From DAIOHQ01 sp036744635 (GTDB lineage: Bacteria > Planctomycetota > Phycisphaerae > Tepidisphaerales > Tepidisphaeraceae): a DNA stretch of 9,295 bases. Below the pieces are notes generated by a model, which ran no database searches, had not been told where the DNA came from, and was given only the letters and a program-made list of their open reading frames with translations. Location of the stretch: contig DAIOHQ010000202.1 of the NCBI GenBank assembly GCA_036744635.1, forward strand, positions 1 to 9,295. Reading direction: 5' to 3'. The translations under genes and the position numbers were made by a program. This document shows, piece by piece, positions 1 to 5,074 of the stretch (its first letter is position 1; each line of letters begins with the position of its first letter).

Positions 1-259
1 CGACGCGCTCGGGCGGCTCCATCTGCAGATCCTTGCGGGAGACAATCGGCAGCTTGGCCAGGTCGGCGGCGGTTCGGATGTCGCGGGGGTGTATGCCGTG
101 GGACCGATACAGATCGCGATAGAATGGGACGTGATCGTACGCGTAGCGCACCAACTCGCGCAGGCGGGCATCGCGGAACGCGACGATGCTGCGCACCGGC
201 AGCCGCGAATTGAGCAGCAGCCGCGGGATGAGCTTGAGGTGGCGATATGCATCGAGCAT
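1..259 (-). CDS. PaaK/CapK-family adenylate-forming ligase, N-terminal part (cut by left edge)
   Basis: The 86 visible residues match the N-terminus of the phenylacetate-CoA ligase-like (PaaK/CapK, coenzyme F390 synthetase) family. They include a basic LRELVRYAYDHVPFYRDLY helix (residues about 37-55), a GIHPRDIRTAADLAKLPIVS segment and a following RKDLQ. That 'HVPFYR ... LPxxxKxDL' pattern is the usual family opening. Such enzymes activate a carboxylate with ATP and often pass it to CoA. Members near polysaccharide genes are named CapK, and the substrate cannot be told from this fragment. The AMP-binding motifs lie beyond the window. ATG at 259 is chosen; an in-frame GTG lies directly before it, and the frame is closed upstream by a stop at 314-316. 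The Shine-Dalgarno site is weak (GAAAG). The gene lies 166 bases downstream of the LTxxQ protein on the same strand and could be co-transcribed with it. Confidence 0.8.
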   Translation of the reverse strand, partial: MLDAYRHLKLIPRLLLNSRLPVRSIVAFRDARLRELVRYAYDHVPFYRDLYRSHGIHPRDIRTAADLAKLPIVSRKDLQMEPPERV

Positions 260-425
260 CACGGTCTTTCGTTGCGGGGACTGCTCCCTTGGTATCGGTC
301 GATCCAAACGGCTTCATGATGTTTCGCGGATCGGAGCAATGACAATCGGCTCCGCGCACCGCCGATGCCGGCAAGCTGCGCTGGTTGTAGCGGCTGCGCC
401 GGATGTGCCGCGGCGCGCCCTGATG
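260..425. other. Intergenic stretch between two minus-strand genes
   Basis: No convincing gene is seen here. A modest inverted repeat (CGGAGC at 332-337 and GCTCCG at 349-354, loop of 11) could form a weak hairpin. It has no following T-tract in either direction, so I do not call it a terminator. No clear promoter is visible for the ligase gene. Confidence 0.4.
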
Positions 426-1106
426 CTACGGGTGCGTGGTTGGATTGGTGCTGGCGCGCTGATACTGGGGATAGCGTTTGGTCTGTTCGCTGGTGAGGAC
501 GGATTCGACGACGGAATAGGTCGCCTCATCGAGCGATTTTTCATCAAGGCGGAGGTAGGGGTCTTCCTTGAAGGTGTCTTCCTGCACCGCGGAAGTGGCG
601 ATTTTCAGGCACGCTTCGCGGGCCTGCTTCTGCTGATCGAAGGTCAGTTTGACATTATTCAGGCGGTTGCTGACGTTGATGAAGAGCAGGTACGCCGCCC
701 ACTGGCGCTGCTGTTCGAGCGTCAGGATGGTGTCAAATTCGCGGCGCAGGTCAGCGCGGGTGCTGAGCTCTTCAGCGCGCAGGGGACTGAGCTTCCCCTC
801 GGCGTCCTTGATGCGGTCGGGATCATTCTGGCGGTGGGCCTCGGCGAGGTCCTTTTGATATTGCTGATAGCGCCGGCCGCTGTCGGAGGCCAGCCACTTC
901 TCATAGGCCCGGTTGCGCTCGGCCACCTTCATGCTCAGGTTGGCTTTCTGCTCATCGGTCAACGGCAGCTCGCGCTGCATGACGATGTAGTCGTCGTTGG
1001 GGTTGATGTAGGGCGCCGGCGCCGCGGGTTGCGCGGGCTGGGCGTAGACCGCTTCGGCGCAGAGCAGCAGCAATGGGGAGAGCAGCGAGAGGATGCGGCG
1101 GTTCAT
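426..1106 (-). CDS. Secreted protein with four LTxxQ motifs (Spy/CpxP-like)
   Basis: The protein has 226 residues. Residues 1-22 form a signal peptide: MNRR, a leucine-rich core, then VYA before Gln23 as the likely cleavage site. It is therefore probably periplasmic. The mature part is helical and charged and carries LTDEQ (49-53), LTLEQ (128-132), LTFDQ (154-158) and LTSEQ (204-208). LTxxQ is the hallmark of the Spy/CpxP family of periplasmic chaperones and metal-stress proteins, but overall similarity is not obvious and the family call is an inference. A proline/alanine-rich linker follows the signal peptide. ATG at 1106 is chosen because GGAG lies five bases upstream and the signal peptide begins there. 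The frame stays open upstream to 1292, where it carries half of a zinc ribbon (see the remnant at 1172-1308). An otherwise ordinary hypothetical secreted protein is the alternative. Confidence 0.75.
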   Translation of the reverse strand: MNRRILSLLSPLLLLCAEAVYAQPAQPAAPAPYINPNDDYIVMQRELPLTDEQKANLSMKVAERNRAYEKWLASDSGRRYQQYQKDLAEAHRQNDPDRIKDAEGKLSPLRAEELSTRADLRREFDTILTLEQQRQWAAYLLFINVSNRLNNVKLTFDQQKQAREACLKIATSAVQEDTFKEDPYLRLDEKSLDEATYSVVESVLTSEQTKRYPQYQRASTNPTTHP

Positions 1107-1171
1107 GATGGCTCCAGCGCGAGAAGGGGGAATGCTGGTTGGCAAAGATAGCGGCAGCGGGAGAGGGCGTC

Positions 1172-1308
1172 GAGAATTCCCGGCGTCGGTGTCGTCGGCC
1201 GGTATGGACCAGCCGCACTCGGGGCAGATGCCGTTGACGTTGCCCCATGAGGTTGTAGCGGCAGACCTGGCAACGCTTGAGGCTCCTGGCACTGATCTTT
1301 TGGGGCAA
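1172..1308 (-). pseudogene. Frameshifted zinc-ribbon remnant (paired CxxC motif)
   Basis: Reading the minus strand from a TTG at 1308 gives a peptide ending SLKRCQVCRYNLMG (to 1243). Skipping one base at about 1242 and continuing in another frame gives NVNGICPECGWSIP. Joined, these make a double-CxxC ribbon, C-x-x-C-R-Y-N-L-x-G-N-x-x-G-x-C-P-E-C-G, a form I know as common in planctomycete proteins. In the present sequence no single frame holds both halves. The second half reads without a stop into the LTxxQ protein, but a proper ribosome site and signal peptide begin there, so a fusion is unlikely. The left limit is arbitrary. It could be a decayed gene, or a base-calling error in the GGGG run at 1243-1246. 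Confidence 0.55.
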
Positions 1309-1312
1309 ACTG

Positions 1313-1321
1313 TGCTAAAAT
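1313..1321 (+). promoter_or_regulatory. Candidate extended -10 promoter of the UPF0175 gene
   Basis: TG, one base, then TAAAAT (1316-1321) fits an extended -10 element with five of six consensus bases. The best -35 candidate, CTGATC at 1292-1297, is poor. Transcription would start near 1328, leaving a leader of about 19 bases that contains GGAG seven bases before the ATG at 1347. Confidence 0.4.
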
Positions 1322-1346
1322 AGAATTGTTCTTACGGAGACTGCTT

Positions 1347-1622
1347 ATGGCCGTGACCATTCAATTGCCCAGTGACGTGGAGCAGCGACTACGGGCGGAA
1401 TTCCCCGACTTGGACATGGAAGCCAGAGAGGCCGTCGCTCTCGACTTGTTCCGGCGGGGAAAACTCTCGCATTACGAATTGTCCAGGATTCTCGGGCTCG
1501 ACCTCTTTGAGACCGACGCATATTTGAAGTGTCACAACGTCATTGAGGGATCGCTCACGATGGAGGACTTGGACGAGCAGGCACGGGTTCTTGACCGAGT
1601 TCTTGGCCCGGTGCATCACTGA
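1347..1622 (+). CDS. UPF0175 family protein, antitoxin-like
   Basis: The protein has 91 residues and matches the UPF0175 family. It opens with a strand MAVTIQLP, then an acidic helix, then the family core EAVALDLFRRGKLSHYELSR followed by ILGLDLFETDAYL. That 'A-L-x-L-[YF]-R-x-G-K-L-S' helix-turn-helix-like core at residues 30-50 is the recognisable part. Members are commonly the first gene of a pair with a DUF3368 PIN-domain RNase and are regarded as antitoxins that also bind their own promoter. ATG at 1347 is chosen over an upstream in-frame start at 1326 because GGAG sits seven bases before it. Its stop TGA (1620-1622) overlaps the ATG (1622-1624) of a toxin-like stub, the arrangement expected for a translationally coupled toxin. 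The antitoxin looks intact while the toxin does not. The C-terminal acidic helix (TMEDLDEQARVLDRVL) would be the toxin-binding end. Confidence 0.8.
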   Translation: MAVTIQLPSDVEQRLRAEFPDLDMEAREAVALDLFRRGKLSHYELSRILGLDLFETDAYLKCHNVIEGSLTMEDLDEQARVLDRVLGPVHH

Positions 1623-1687
1623 TGCTGGTTGTCGCAGACAGTTCCCCGCTCATTGTTCAATTTGCCCCGTTATCGTGCACGCGATAG
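1622..1687 (+). pseudogene. Truncated DUF3368/PIN toxin, N-terminal stub of 21 codons
   Basis: From the ATG at 1622, which overlaps the UPF0175 stop as TGATG, the frame reads MLVVADSSPLIVQFAPLSCT, one further Arg, then TAG at 1685-1687. The opening V-V-A-D-S-S-P-L-I is the first beta strand of DUF3368 PIN-domain toxins, whose usual form is VxDxSPLI. Asp6 would be the first acidic metal ligand of the RNase site. After about residue 12 the likeness stops, so the remaining PIN domain (over 100 residues in intact members) is missing. The serine acetyltransferase ATG follows 17 bases after this stop. A deletion joining the toxin start to foreign sequence is the simplest reading. Chance similarity of a short peptide is possible, but position and overlap argue against it. 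Confidence 0.6.
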
Positions 1688-1704
1688 GATCACCGCGTAC
1701 TCCC

Positions 1705-2655
1705 ATGGACCGAAATCAACTCAACGAACGTCTGCCGGGTATTGTCGATGCGCTGGTGCAGAGCGTGGTCAAAGAGCCGCGCATGCAGCACCTCAACCGG
1801 GTGTATCTGCCGAATCGGGATATCATCATTCAGGCGATTCATCGGCTGCGGCAGGTGGTGTTTCCGGGGTATTTCGGGAAGCAGGGGCTGACTTCTCAGA
1901 ATGTCACCTATCGGGTGGGGGAGCTGGTGATCGAGCTGGCCGACATGCTCTACGAGCAGGTGCGCTGCTGCCTGCGCTACCGCGAGCAGATTCCGGACAA
2001 TGGCGGAGAAGAGCATTCCGAGCAGTGCGACCGGGAGGCGGCGGAAATTGTGTTTCAGTTTTTCCAGCGGCTGCCGGCCGTGCGCGAGCTGTTGTCGAGC
2101 GATGTGCAGGCGGCGTTCGACAGCGACCCGGCGGCCACCAGCACCGATGAAACGATCTTCTGCTATCCCGGATTGCTGGCGATCACGGTGCAGCGGCTGG
2201 CCCACCAGTTTTGTGAGCTGAAGGTGCCGCTGCTGCCGCGCATCATGACCGAATACGCCCACAGCCTGACGGGGATCGACATTCATCCCGGGGCGCGGCT
2301 TGGCCGGAGCTTTTTCATCGACCACGGGACGGGGGTGGTGGTGGGGGAGACGACGACTATCGGCAATAATGTGAAGCTGTATCAGGGGGTGACGCTGGGG
2401 GCGGTGGCGCCGCAGTTCGGGCAACAGTTGCGTGGCCAGAAGCGGCATCCGACGATCGAGGATGATGTGACGATTTACGCGGGGGCGACGATTCTGGGCG
2501 GGGAGACGATCATCGGCAAGGGGGCGTTGATCGGGGGCAACGTGTTCATCACGTCGAGCGTGCCGCCGTTGAATCGGGTGACGGCCGAGCCGCCCAAGCT
2601 GGTCTATCGTGATCGGCGGAAGAAGGGGGATTCCGGGTTTGATTTTCAGATATAG
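1705..2655 (+). CDS. cysE: Serine O-acetyltransferase, long form
   Basis: The protein has 316 residues. It catalyses acetyl transfer from acetyl-CoA to L-serine, giving O-acetylserine, the first step of cysteine synthesis in the cytoplasm. Residues 1-150 are the long alpha-helical N-terminal domain. The catalytic part starts at YPGLLAITVQRLAHQ (154-168), then YAHSLTGIDIHPGARLG (184-200) and FFIDHGTGVVVGET (203-216), with Asp206-His207 in the usual active-site position. Hexapeptide repeats of a left-handed beta helix follow (IGNNVKLYQGVTLG, IEDDVTIYAGATILG, IGKGALIGGNV). Length fits the roughly 300-residue form (also called EpsC-type) rather than the 270-residue E. coli CysE. ATG at 1705 is chosen because the longer frame from 1543 overlaps the UPF0175 gene and reads nonsense. 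The ribosome site is weak, with AGGA far upstream. No cysteine synthase gene is adjacent. It ends 18 bases before the convergent small gene. Confidence 0.92.
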   Translation: MDRNQLNERLPGIVDALVQSVVKEPRMQHLNRVYLPNRDIIIQAIHRLRQVVFPGYFGKQGLTSQNVTYRVGELVIELADMLYEQVRCCLRYREQIPDNGGEEHSEQCDREAAEIVFQFFQRLPAVRELLSSDVQAAFDSDPAATSTDETIFCYPGLLAITVQRLAHQFCELKVPLLPRIMTEYAHSLTGIDIHPGARLGRSFFIDHGTGVVVGETTTIGNNVKLYQGVTLGAVAPQFGQQLRGQKRHPTIEDDVTIYAGATILGGETIIGKGALIGGNVFITSSVPPLNRVTAEPPKLVYRDRRKKGDSGFDFQI

Positions 2656-2673
2656 GAGGGCGGCATTGGTCCG

Positions 2674-2838
2674 CTAGAAACTGATGCGGCCGCCAACTGC
2701 GCCAAAGGGAGCGGGACGCTTCGCCCGCTGGTCTTGCTTTTTTCTTGCCTCTTTGGATTCCTCCGCGATCTTCTCGAGAAGCTGCTCCTCGCTCAACTCC
2801 AACTCGTCCGCTAGAGAGATCGACGGTTTAGCGGGCAT
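2674..2838 (-). CDS. Small charged protein, 54 residues, unknown function
   Basis: The sequence MPAKPSISLADELELSEEQ leads into a highly charged helix (about residues 16-41, rich in Glu, Lys and Arg), then a Pro/Gly-rich tail ending GGRISF. There is no signal peptide or membrane segment. ATG at 2838 is chosen although the frame extends upstream: the upstream part is a shadow of the membrane-protein gene. The chosen start lies inside the end of that gene (stop 2828-2830), giving an 11-base overlap that points to translational coupling. No good Shine-Dalgarno site is visible, which agrees with coupling. I do not recognise a family. A cytoplasmic partner of the membrane protein is the natural guess from context only. 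Confidence 0.5.
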   Translation of the reverse strand: MPAKPSISLADELELSEEQLLEKIAEESKEARKKQDQRAKRPAPFGAVGGRISF

Positions 2839-3460
2839 CGGGCTGTGTTGCCGCCGAAATTTTTTGAGAAATTGTAGCATCCGTCCCAGCGTCCTTTCCC
2901 ATAATCGACCAAGTCTTCGCCGCAATGTAAATGACCACCACCAGAACGACAATACCCATTCCCGTGGCGAACAGGCTCCATGCGTCTGATAATCTTAGGC
3001 GCGCTTCCTCGTTGCGTTCCTGGAGCTGTTGATACGCCCGGTACGTGCGGGCGAAGGCCAATCGTTTTTGGGCATTCTGGTCAATGCCGCCTTCCGGCAG
3101 ATACGCGCGCGTGGGAAGGCTGAGATACGCGCTGGCAGATGTCTTGGCCGGCTTGTGACCTAGGCTGAAGAGCGCACGCATGAAGCAAAATGCAGCGACG
3201 ATCAGTAAGACCGCAATTGTCGCGGCCACGACTTGTCCGTACGGTGGGCTCAGGGGCGTCCGAGACACCAAGGCCTGGAGCCATTCCATCTTGAAAAGGC
3301 CGAAACCGAAAAACGCAATCAGCACCGTCAGGAGCAGGTGTCGCTCTTTGCTGATCCGTTCGGCGTTGTCGCATTCCGCCTTCCAGCAGCGATCCGCATG
3401 ATCGATAAGCGAGTCATCGAAATCATGCGCTTTATGAGACGGAGACGGCGGATTCCCCAT
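2828..3460 (-). CDS. Membrane protein with three predicted helices, unknown function
   Basis: The protein has 210 residues. The N-terminus (1-40) is polar and charged, with no cleavable signal. Hydrophobic segments lie at about 41-58 (HLLLTVLIAFFGFGLF), 77-97 (VVAATIAVLLIVAAFCF) and 162-182 (LFATGMGIVVLVVVIYIAA). Between the second and third lies a soluble stretch whose end, RTYRAYQQLQERNEEARLRL, is a charged helix leading straight into the last membrane segment. I do not recognise a named family. The layout loosely recalls small membrane effector proteins such as SLATT-type, but I see no diagnostic motif and would not assign it. ATG at 3460 has GAG eight bases upstream. The gene overlaps the 54-codon gene downstream. 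It is transcribed divergently from the lipoprotein gene at 3709. Confidence 0.7.
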   Translation of the reverse strand: MGNPPSPSHKAHDFDDSLIDHADRCWKAECDNAERISKERHLLLTVLIAFFGFGLFKMEWLQALVSRTPLSPPYGQVVAATIAVLLIVAAFCFMRALFSLGHKPAKTSASAYLSLPTRAYLPEGGIDQNAQKRLAFARTYRAYQQLQERNEEARLRLSDAWSLFATGMGIVVLVVVIYIAAKTWSIMGKDAGTDATISQKISAATQPDAR

Positions 3461-3583
3461 TGCTTGACTCTACCGTATTCCCGTGGCTCCGCAACCTGCG
3501 TGGCGGCAATTCCACAATTTCGGCGTCCGTCCGGCGATGCGAACCGTTTCGATTGAGGCGTGCGGGAACGCGCGGATGATGCC

Positions 3584-3641
3584 GAAACGCAACATCCGGC
3601 ACCATCGGAGTTGGGGGGGGTGGGGCGGAAAGTTGCGTTTC
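3584..3641. repeat. Perfect 10-base inverted repeat, 38-base spacer
   Basis: GAAACGCAAC at 3584-3593 is exactly the reverse complement of GTTGCGTTTC at 3632-3641. The spacer holds the eight-G run. It could be a pair of operator half-sites or a large hairpin. The distance is long for a single dimer site. Function is unknown. Confidence 0.5.
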
Positions 3642-3654
3642 TTGTGCTAAAGCC

Positions 3655-3677
3655 GGGGTGGGGCGGGGCTTATCGGG
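3655..3677 (+). promoter_or_regulatory. Canonical G-quadruplex motif upstream of lipoprotein gene
   Basis: Four G-tracts (GGGG, GGGG, GGGG, GGG) are separated by loops T, C and CTTATC, which meets the usual G3+N1-7 pattern. It is on the coding strand, 31 bases before the ATG at 3709, so it could fold in the DNA or in the mRNA leader. The genome is G-rich on coding strands, so chance is a real alternative. Confidence 0.4.
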
Positions 3678-3708
3678 CTTTGGCATTGGGTTTGTAAAGG
3701 GTGAGGCG

Positions 3709-4029
3709 ATGCGTGGATTGTTGCTGATTGCTGGTGGGTTGATTCTGAGCGGGTGCGCCAGTGGGTCGCGGCCTGCCCGGCCGGTGGCGATGCTGGCGGA
3801 TTATGAGGAGGCTCCATCGAGCGCGCTGGTTTTCGATCCGCCGGTGGTGATGCAGGATGCGCCGCTCGATTTGGCGCGGGATGTGCGGTCGCCAGCGGCA
3901 TTTATCGGTTTTGAGCAGCTTACCACCACGTTCAGTTACGTGCGGTACGATGACCGCCAGACGAACGACTTCACCGACCGCTTCGAGCGGCGGGCGGTCA
4001 GCGAGCAGGTGGGGGTTCGGCAGCGGTGA
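3709..4029 (+). CDS. Small putative lipoprotein, unknown function
   Basis: The protein has 106 residues. MRGLLLIAGGLILSGC is a typical lipoprotein signal: a positive start, a short hydrophobic core and the lipobox LSGC with Cys16 as the lipidated residue. Ala at position +2 does not suggest inner-membrane retention under the E. coli rule. The remainder is soluble, with a Pro-rich first half and a polar, Arg/Asp-rich end (SYVRYDDRQTNDFTDRFERR). No domain is recognised. ATG at 3709 is chosen because AAGGG (3697-3701) lies seven bases upstream and the lipoprotein signal starts there. The frame's earlier start at 3658 would add a meaningless glycine-rich leader. It is transcribed divergently from the membrane protein and convergently with hicA, with 42 bases between the stops. 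Confidence 0.65.
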   Translation: MRGLLLIAGGLILSGCASGSRPARPVAMLADYEEAPSSALVFDPPVVMQDAPLDLARDVRSPAAFIGFEQLTTTFSYVRYDDRQTNDFTDRFERRAVSEQVGVRQR

Positions 4030-4071
4030 GACCTAGCTGAAACAATTATACAAATCGATGTGCCGCGACTG

Positions 4072-4248
4072 TTAATCCTTCAAGATCCGAAGAATGTGTC
4101 GCGCCAGATGTTCCTTCACTTCCCGATGCCGTGGCACTGGTTGAGCCAAACCGGTGCGCGGGTTCTGGTACCAATCATGGCGCCCGCCATGCCGGATCAG
4201 CACACAGCCGGACTGCTGGAGTTGCCGAAGCAGGTCGATACGTTTCAT
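4072..4248 (-). CDS. hicA: HicA-family mRNA interferase toxin
   Basis: The 58-residue product reads MKRIDLLRQLQQSGCVLIRH, then GGRHDWYQNP, then QPVPRHREVKEHLARHILR. This is the complete HicA fold: an N-terminal helix (MKRxDLLxxL), the strand ending in R-H-G-G-x-H with the catalytic His24, and the PRHREVKE segment leading to the C-terminal helix. HicA is a double-stranded-RNA-binding-fold RNase that cleaves mRNA and is held inactive by HicB. Its length matches the compact 55-60-residue toxins. Its start ATG (4248-4246) overlaps, as ATGA, the stop of a 24-codon frame copied from its own 5' end. No Shine-Dalgarno site precedes it, so its translation probably depends on reading through that small frame. 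All key residues look intact. Confidence 0.85.
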   Translation of the reverse strand: MKRIDLLRQLQQSGCVLIRHGGRHDWYQNPRTGLAQPVPRHREVKEHLARHILRILKD

Positions 4249-4319
4249 CTTGGAGGGGATAGACGCAAAAACAGTCCCGAATTCTGTTCAAGTTGCCGAA
4301 TCAGGCCGATACGCTTCAT
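4220..4319. repeat. Direct repeat, two 29-base copies 71 bases apart
   Basis: Copies are at 4220-4248 and 4291-4319 and differ at three positions. Each covers the first codons of an open frame read on the minus strand: hicA itself and the 24-codon stub. This is tandem duplication of a gene start rather than a mobile element. Confidence 0.8.
4245..4319 (-). pseudogene. 24-codon open frame duplicated from the hicA 5' end
   Basis: The frame starts at ATG 4319, which overlaps the hicB stop as ATGA, and ends at TGA 4247-4245, which overlaps the hicA start as ATGA. It encodes MKRIGLIRQLEQNSGLFLRL and four more residues. Eight of the first ten residues equal those of HicA, and the first 29 bases (4291-4319) match the hicA start (4220-4248) at 26 positions. 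Likeness fades after about 45 bases, with one base out of register. It is either a remnant of a first hicA copy or a leader frame that couples hicB to hicA. It lacks the catalytic histidine and cannot be a toxin. Confidence 0.7.
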
Positions 4320-4507
4320 GCGATCTCAAGCTCGGCCGCCCGTCGCACCCCGGGAATCTTTCCGCTGGTGAGGTCTTCGTACAACTCTCGCAGGTTTTCC
4401 TGAAGCTCGGCCAGGGACTCGCCTTGCGTCAGGTAATCCGGGAATTCCTGCAAATATCCCAGGTACATCTCCTCATCCTGCCAGTAAATGTAGCGCGCGG
4501 TTTGCAT
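4316..4507 (-). CDS. hicB: HicB-family antitoxin
   Basis: The product of 63 residues begins MQTARYIYWQDEEMYLGYLQ and continues EFPDYLTQGESLAELQENLR, ELYEDLTSGK, IPGVRRAAELEIA. This is the short HicB form: a partial RNase-H-like fold with the W-Q-D-x-x-x-x-L-G-Y-L opening, the Y-x-T-Q-G-x-S-x-x-E-L centre and a helix. It lacks the separate C-terminal DNA-binding domain of longer HicB proteins. It neutralises HicA by direct binding. ATG at 4507 is preferred because family members start just before ARYIYW; a GTG at 4516 in the same frame would add three residues. The order antitoxin-first (hicBA) is the reverse of E. coli hicAB. The stop overlaps the next ATG as ATGA. Transcription is divergent from the HU gene. 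Confidence 0.85.
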   Translation of the reverse strand: MQTARYIYWQDEEMYLGYLQEFPDYLTQGESLAELQENLRELYEDLTSGKIPGVRRAAELEIA

Positions 4508-4665
4508 AGGGGTCACCGTCAGAGAAAATGATTATACCGTGCTTCGAGTCCGAATGCTGGGTCGGTTTTCCGCGCACATTTCTTTCTTGCAAATCCTTGG
4601 CATTGTGGGGAGAATAATGAACTAAGTCTGTTGCCCATCGCATGTTAAACCAGATAAGGACCGCC

Positions 4666-5037
4666 ATGGCCACCATCACCAAGAAGGAACTGATCGACCG
4701 CATCGCCGAGGAAACCAAGGAGCGGCGGGTACAGGTGAAGCTGATCGTGCGGCAGTTCCTCGATGAAGTCATCAGCGAGCTGGGTCGAGGCAACCGGCTG
4801 GAATTTCGGGACTTCGGCGTGTTCGAGACCAAGCTGCGCAAGGCGCGCAAGGCGCAAAATCCCAAGACGCTGGAACCGGTGGAGGTGCCGGAGAAGCGCA
4901 CGGTGAAGTTCAAGGTGGGACGGCTGATGAAGCAGAAGCTGGCGGCGCTGACGGGGTCTTCGATTGAGGATGAGGCGGGTGATGTGGATGATATGCTGGG
5001 CGGGAATGATGATGGGGATGATGACGGCGAAGAATAG
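4666..5037 (+). CDS. HU-family DNA-binding protein with acidic tail
   Basis: The protein has 123 residues. Residues 1-95 are the complete HU/IHF fold. Helices MATITKKELIDRIAEET and VQVKLIVRQFLDEVISEL lead to the saddle strands RLEFRDFGVFETKLRKARKA, the beta arm with NPKT (65-68) where the conserved Pro intercalates DNA, and KFKVGRLMKQKL. It acts in the nucleoid, bending and compacting DNA as a dimer. Beyond the usual end at about residue 95 it has a low-complexity acidic tail (DEAGDVDDML, then DDGDDDGEE). Such a tail is unusual for HU and may modulate DNA affinity or protein contacts. The start is chosen from AAGGA about six bases upstream of ATG 4666. An upstream in-frame start at 4642 is less likely. 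Confidence 0.92.
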   Translation: MATITKKELIDRIAEETKERRVQVKLIVRQFLDEVISELGRGNRLEFRDFGVFETKLRKARKAQNPKTLEPVEVPEKRTVKFKVGRLMKQKLAALTGSSIEDEAGDVDDMLGGNDDGDDDGEE

Positions 5038-5050
5038 TGCGGTTGCAGGC

Positions 5051-5070
5051 GACAGGCAAGAATGCCTGTC
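5051..5070. repeat. Perfect hairpin repeat, first of three in the HU-bioF spacer
   Basis: GACAGGCA (5051-5058), loop AGAA, TGCCTGTC (5063-5070): eight perfect base pairs. It lies 14 bases after the HU stop and could act as an mRNA 3' end stabiliser. No T-tract follows, so it is not a standard terminator. Its layout (8-base arms around a four-base loop ending GAA) resembles the next hairpin, so both look like units of one dispersed element. Confidence 0.65.
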
Positions 5071-5074
5071 GAAC

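Larger units (their letters stand above)
3461..3708. other. Divergent intergenic region, G-rich, with inverted repeat
   Basis: This 248-base region lies between the start codons of the membrane protein (minus) and the lipoprotein (plus), so promoters for both should be here. I see no strong -35/-10 pair. It contains a distant 10-base inverted repeat (3584-3593 and 3632-3641), an eight-G run (3613-3620) and a four-tract G motif (3655-3677), listed separately. No convincing gene is present. Confidence 0.6.

Noticed and set aside
186..1151. Long plus-strand open frame (321 codons) opposite the LTxxQ protein
   Set aside because: It lies antisense to a gene with a signal peptide and good ribosome site, its product has no recognisable domain, and it is expected in GC-rich DNA.
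1543..1704. Extended N-terminus for serine acetyltransferase
   Set aside because: The extension overlaps the UPF0175 gene and gives a peptide unlike family members; ATG 1705 fits the known length.
1690..2448. Minus-strand open frame of 252 codons opposite serine acetyltransferase
   Set aside because: Shadow of a clear acetyltransferase gene; the product is His/Arg/Pro-rich nonsense.
2828..3460. Assigning the membrane protein to a CBASS/SLATT-type defence effector
   Set aside because: Three hydrophobic segments alone are not diagnostic, and no nucleotide cyclase or other defence enzyme is nearby.
4060..4531. Plus-strand open frames across the hicBA locus
   Set aside because: The minus strand encodes recognisable HicB and HicA; the plus-strand frames are antisense noise.
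4587..4620. Promoter for HU (TTGCAA with GAATAATG region)
   Set aside because: Spacing is 18-20 bases with a poor -10; not strong enough to list as a feature.
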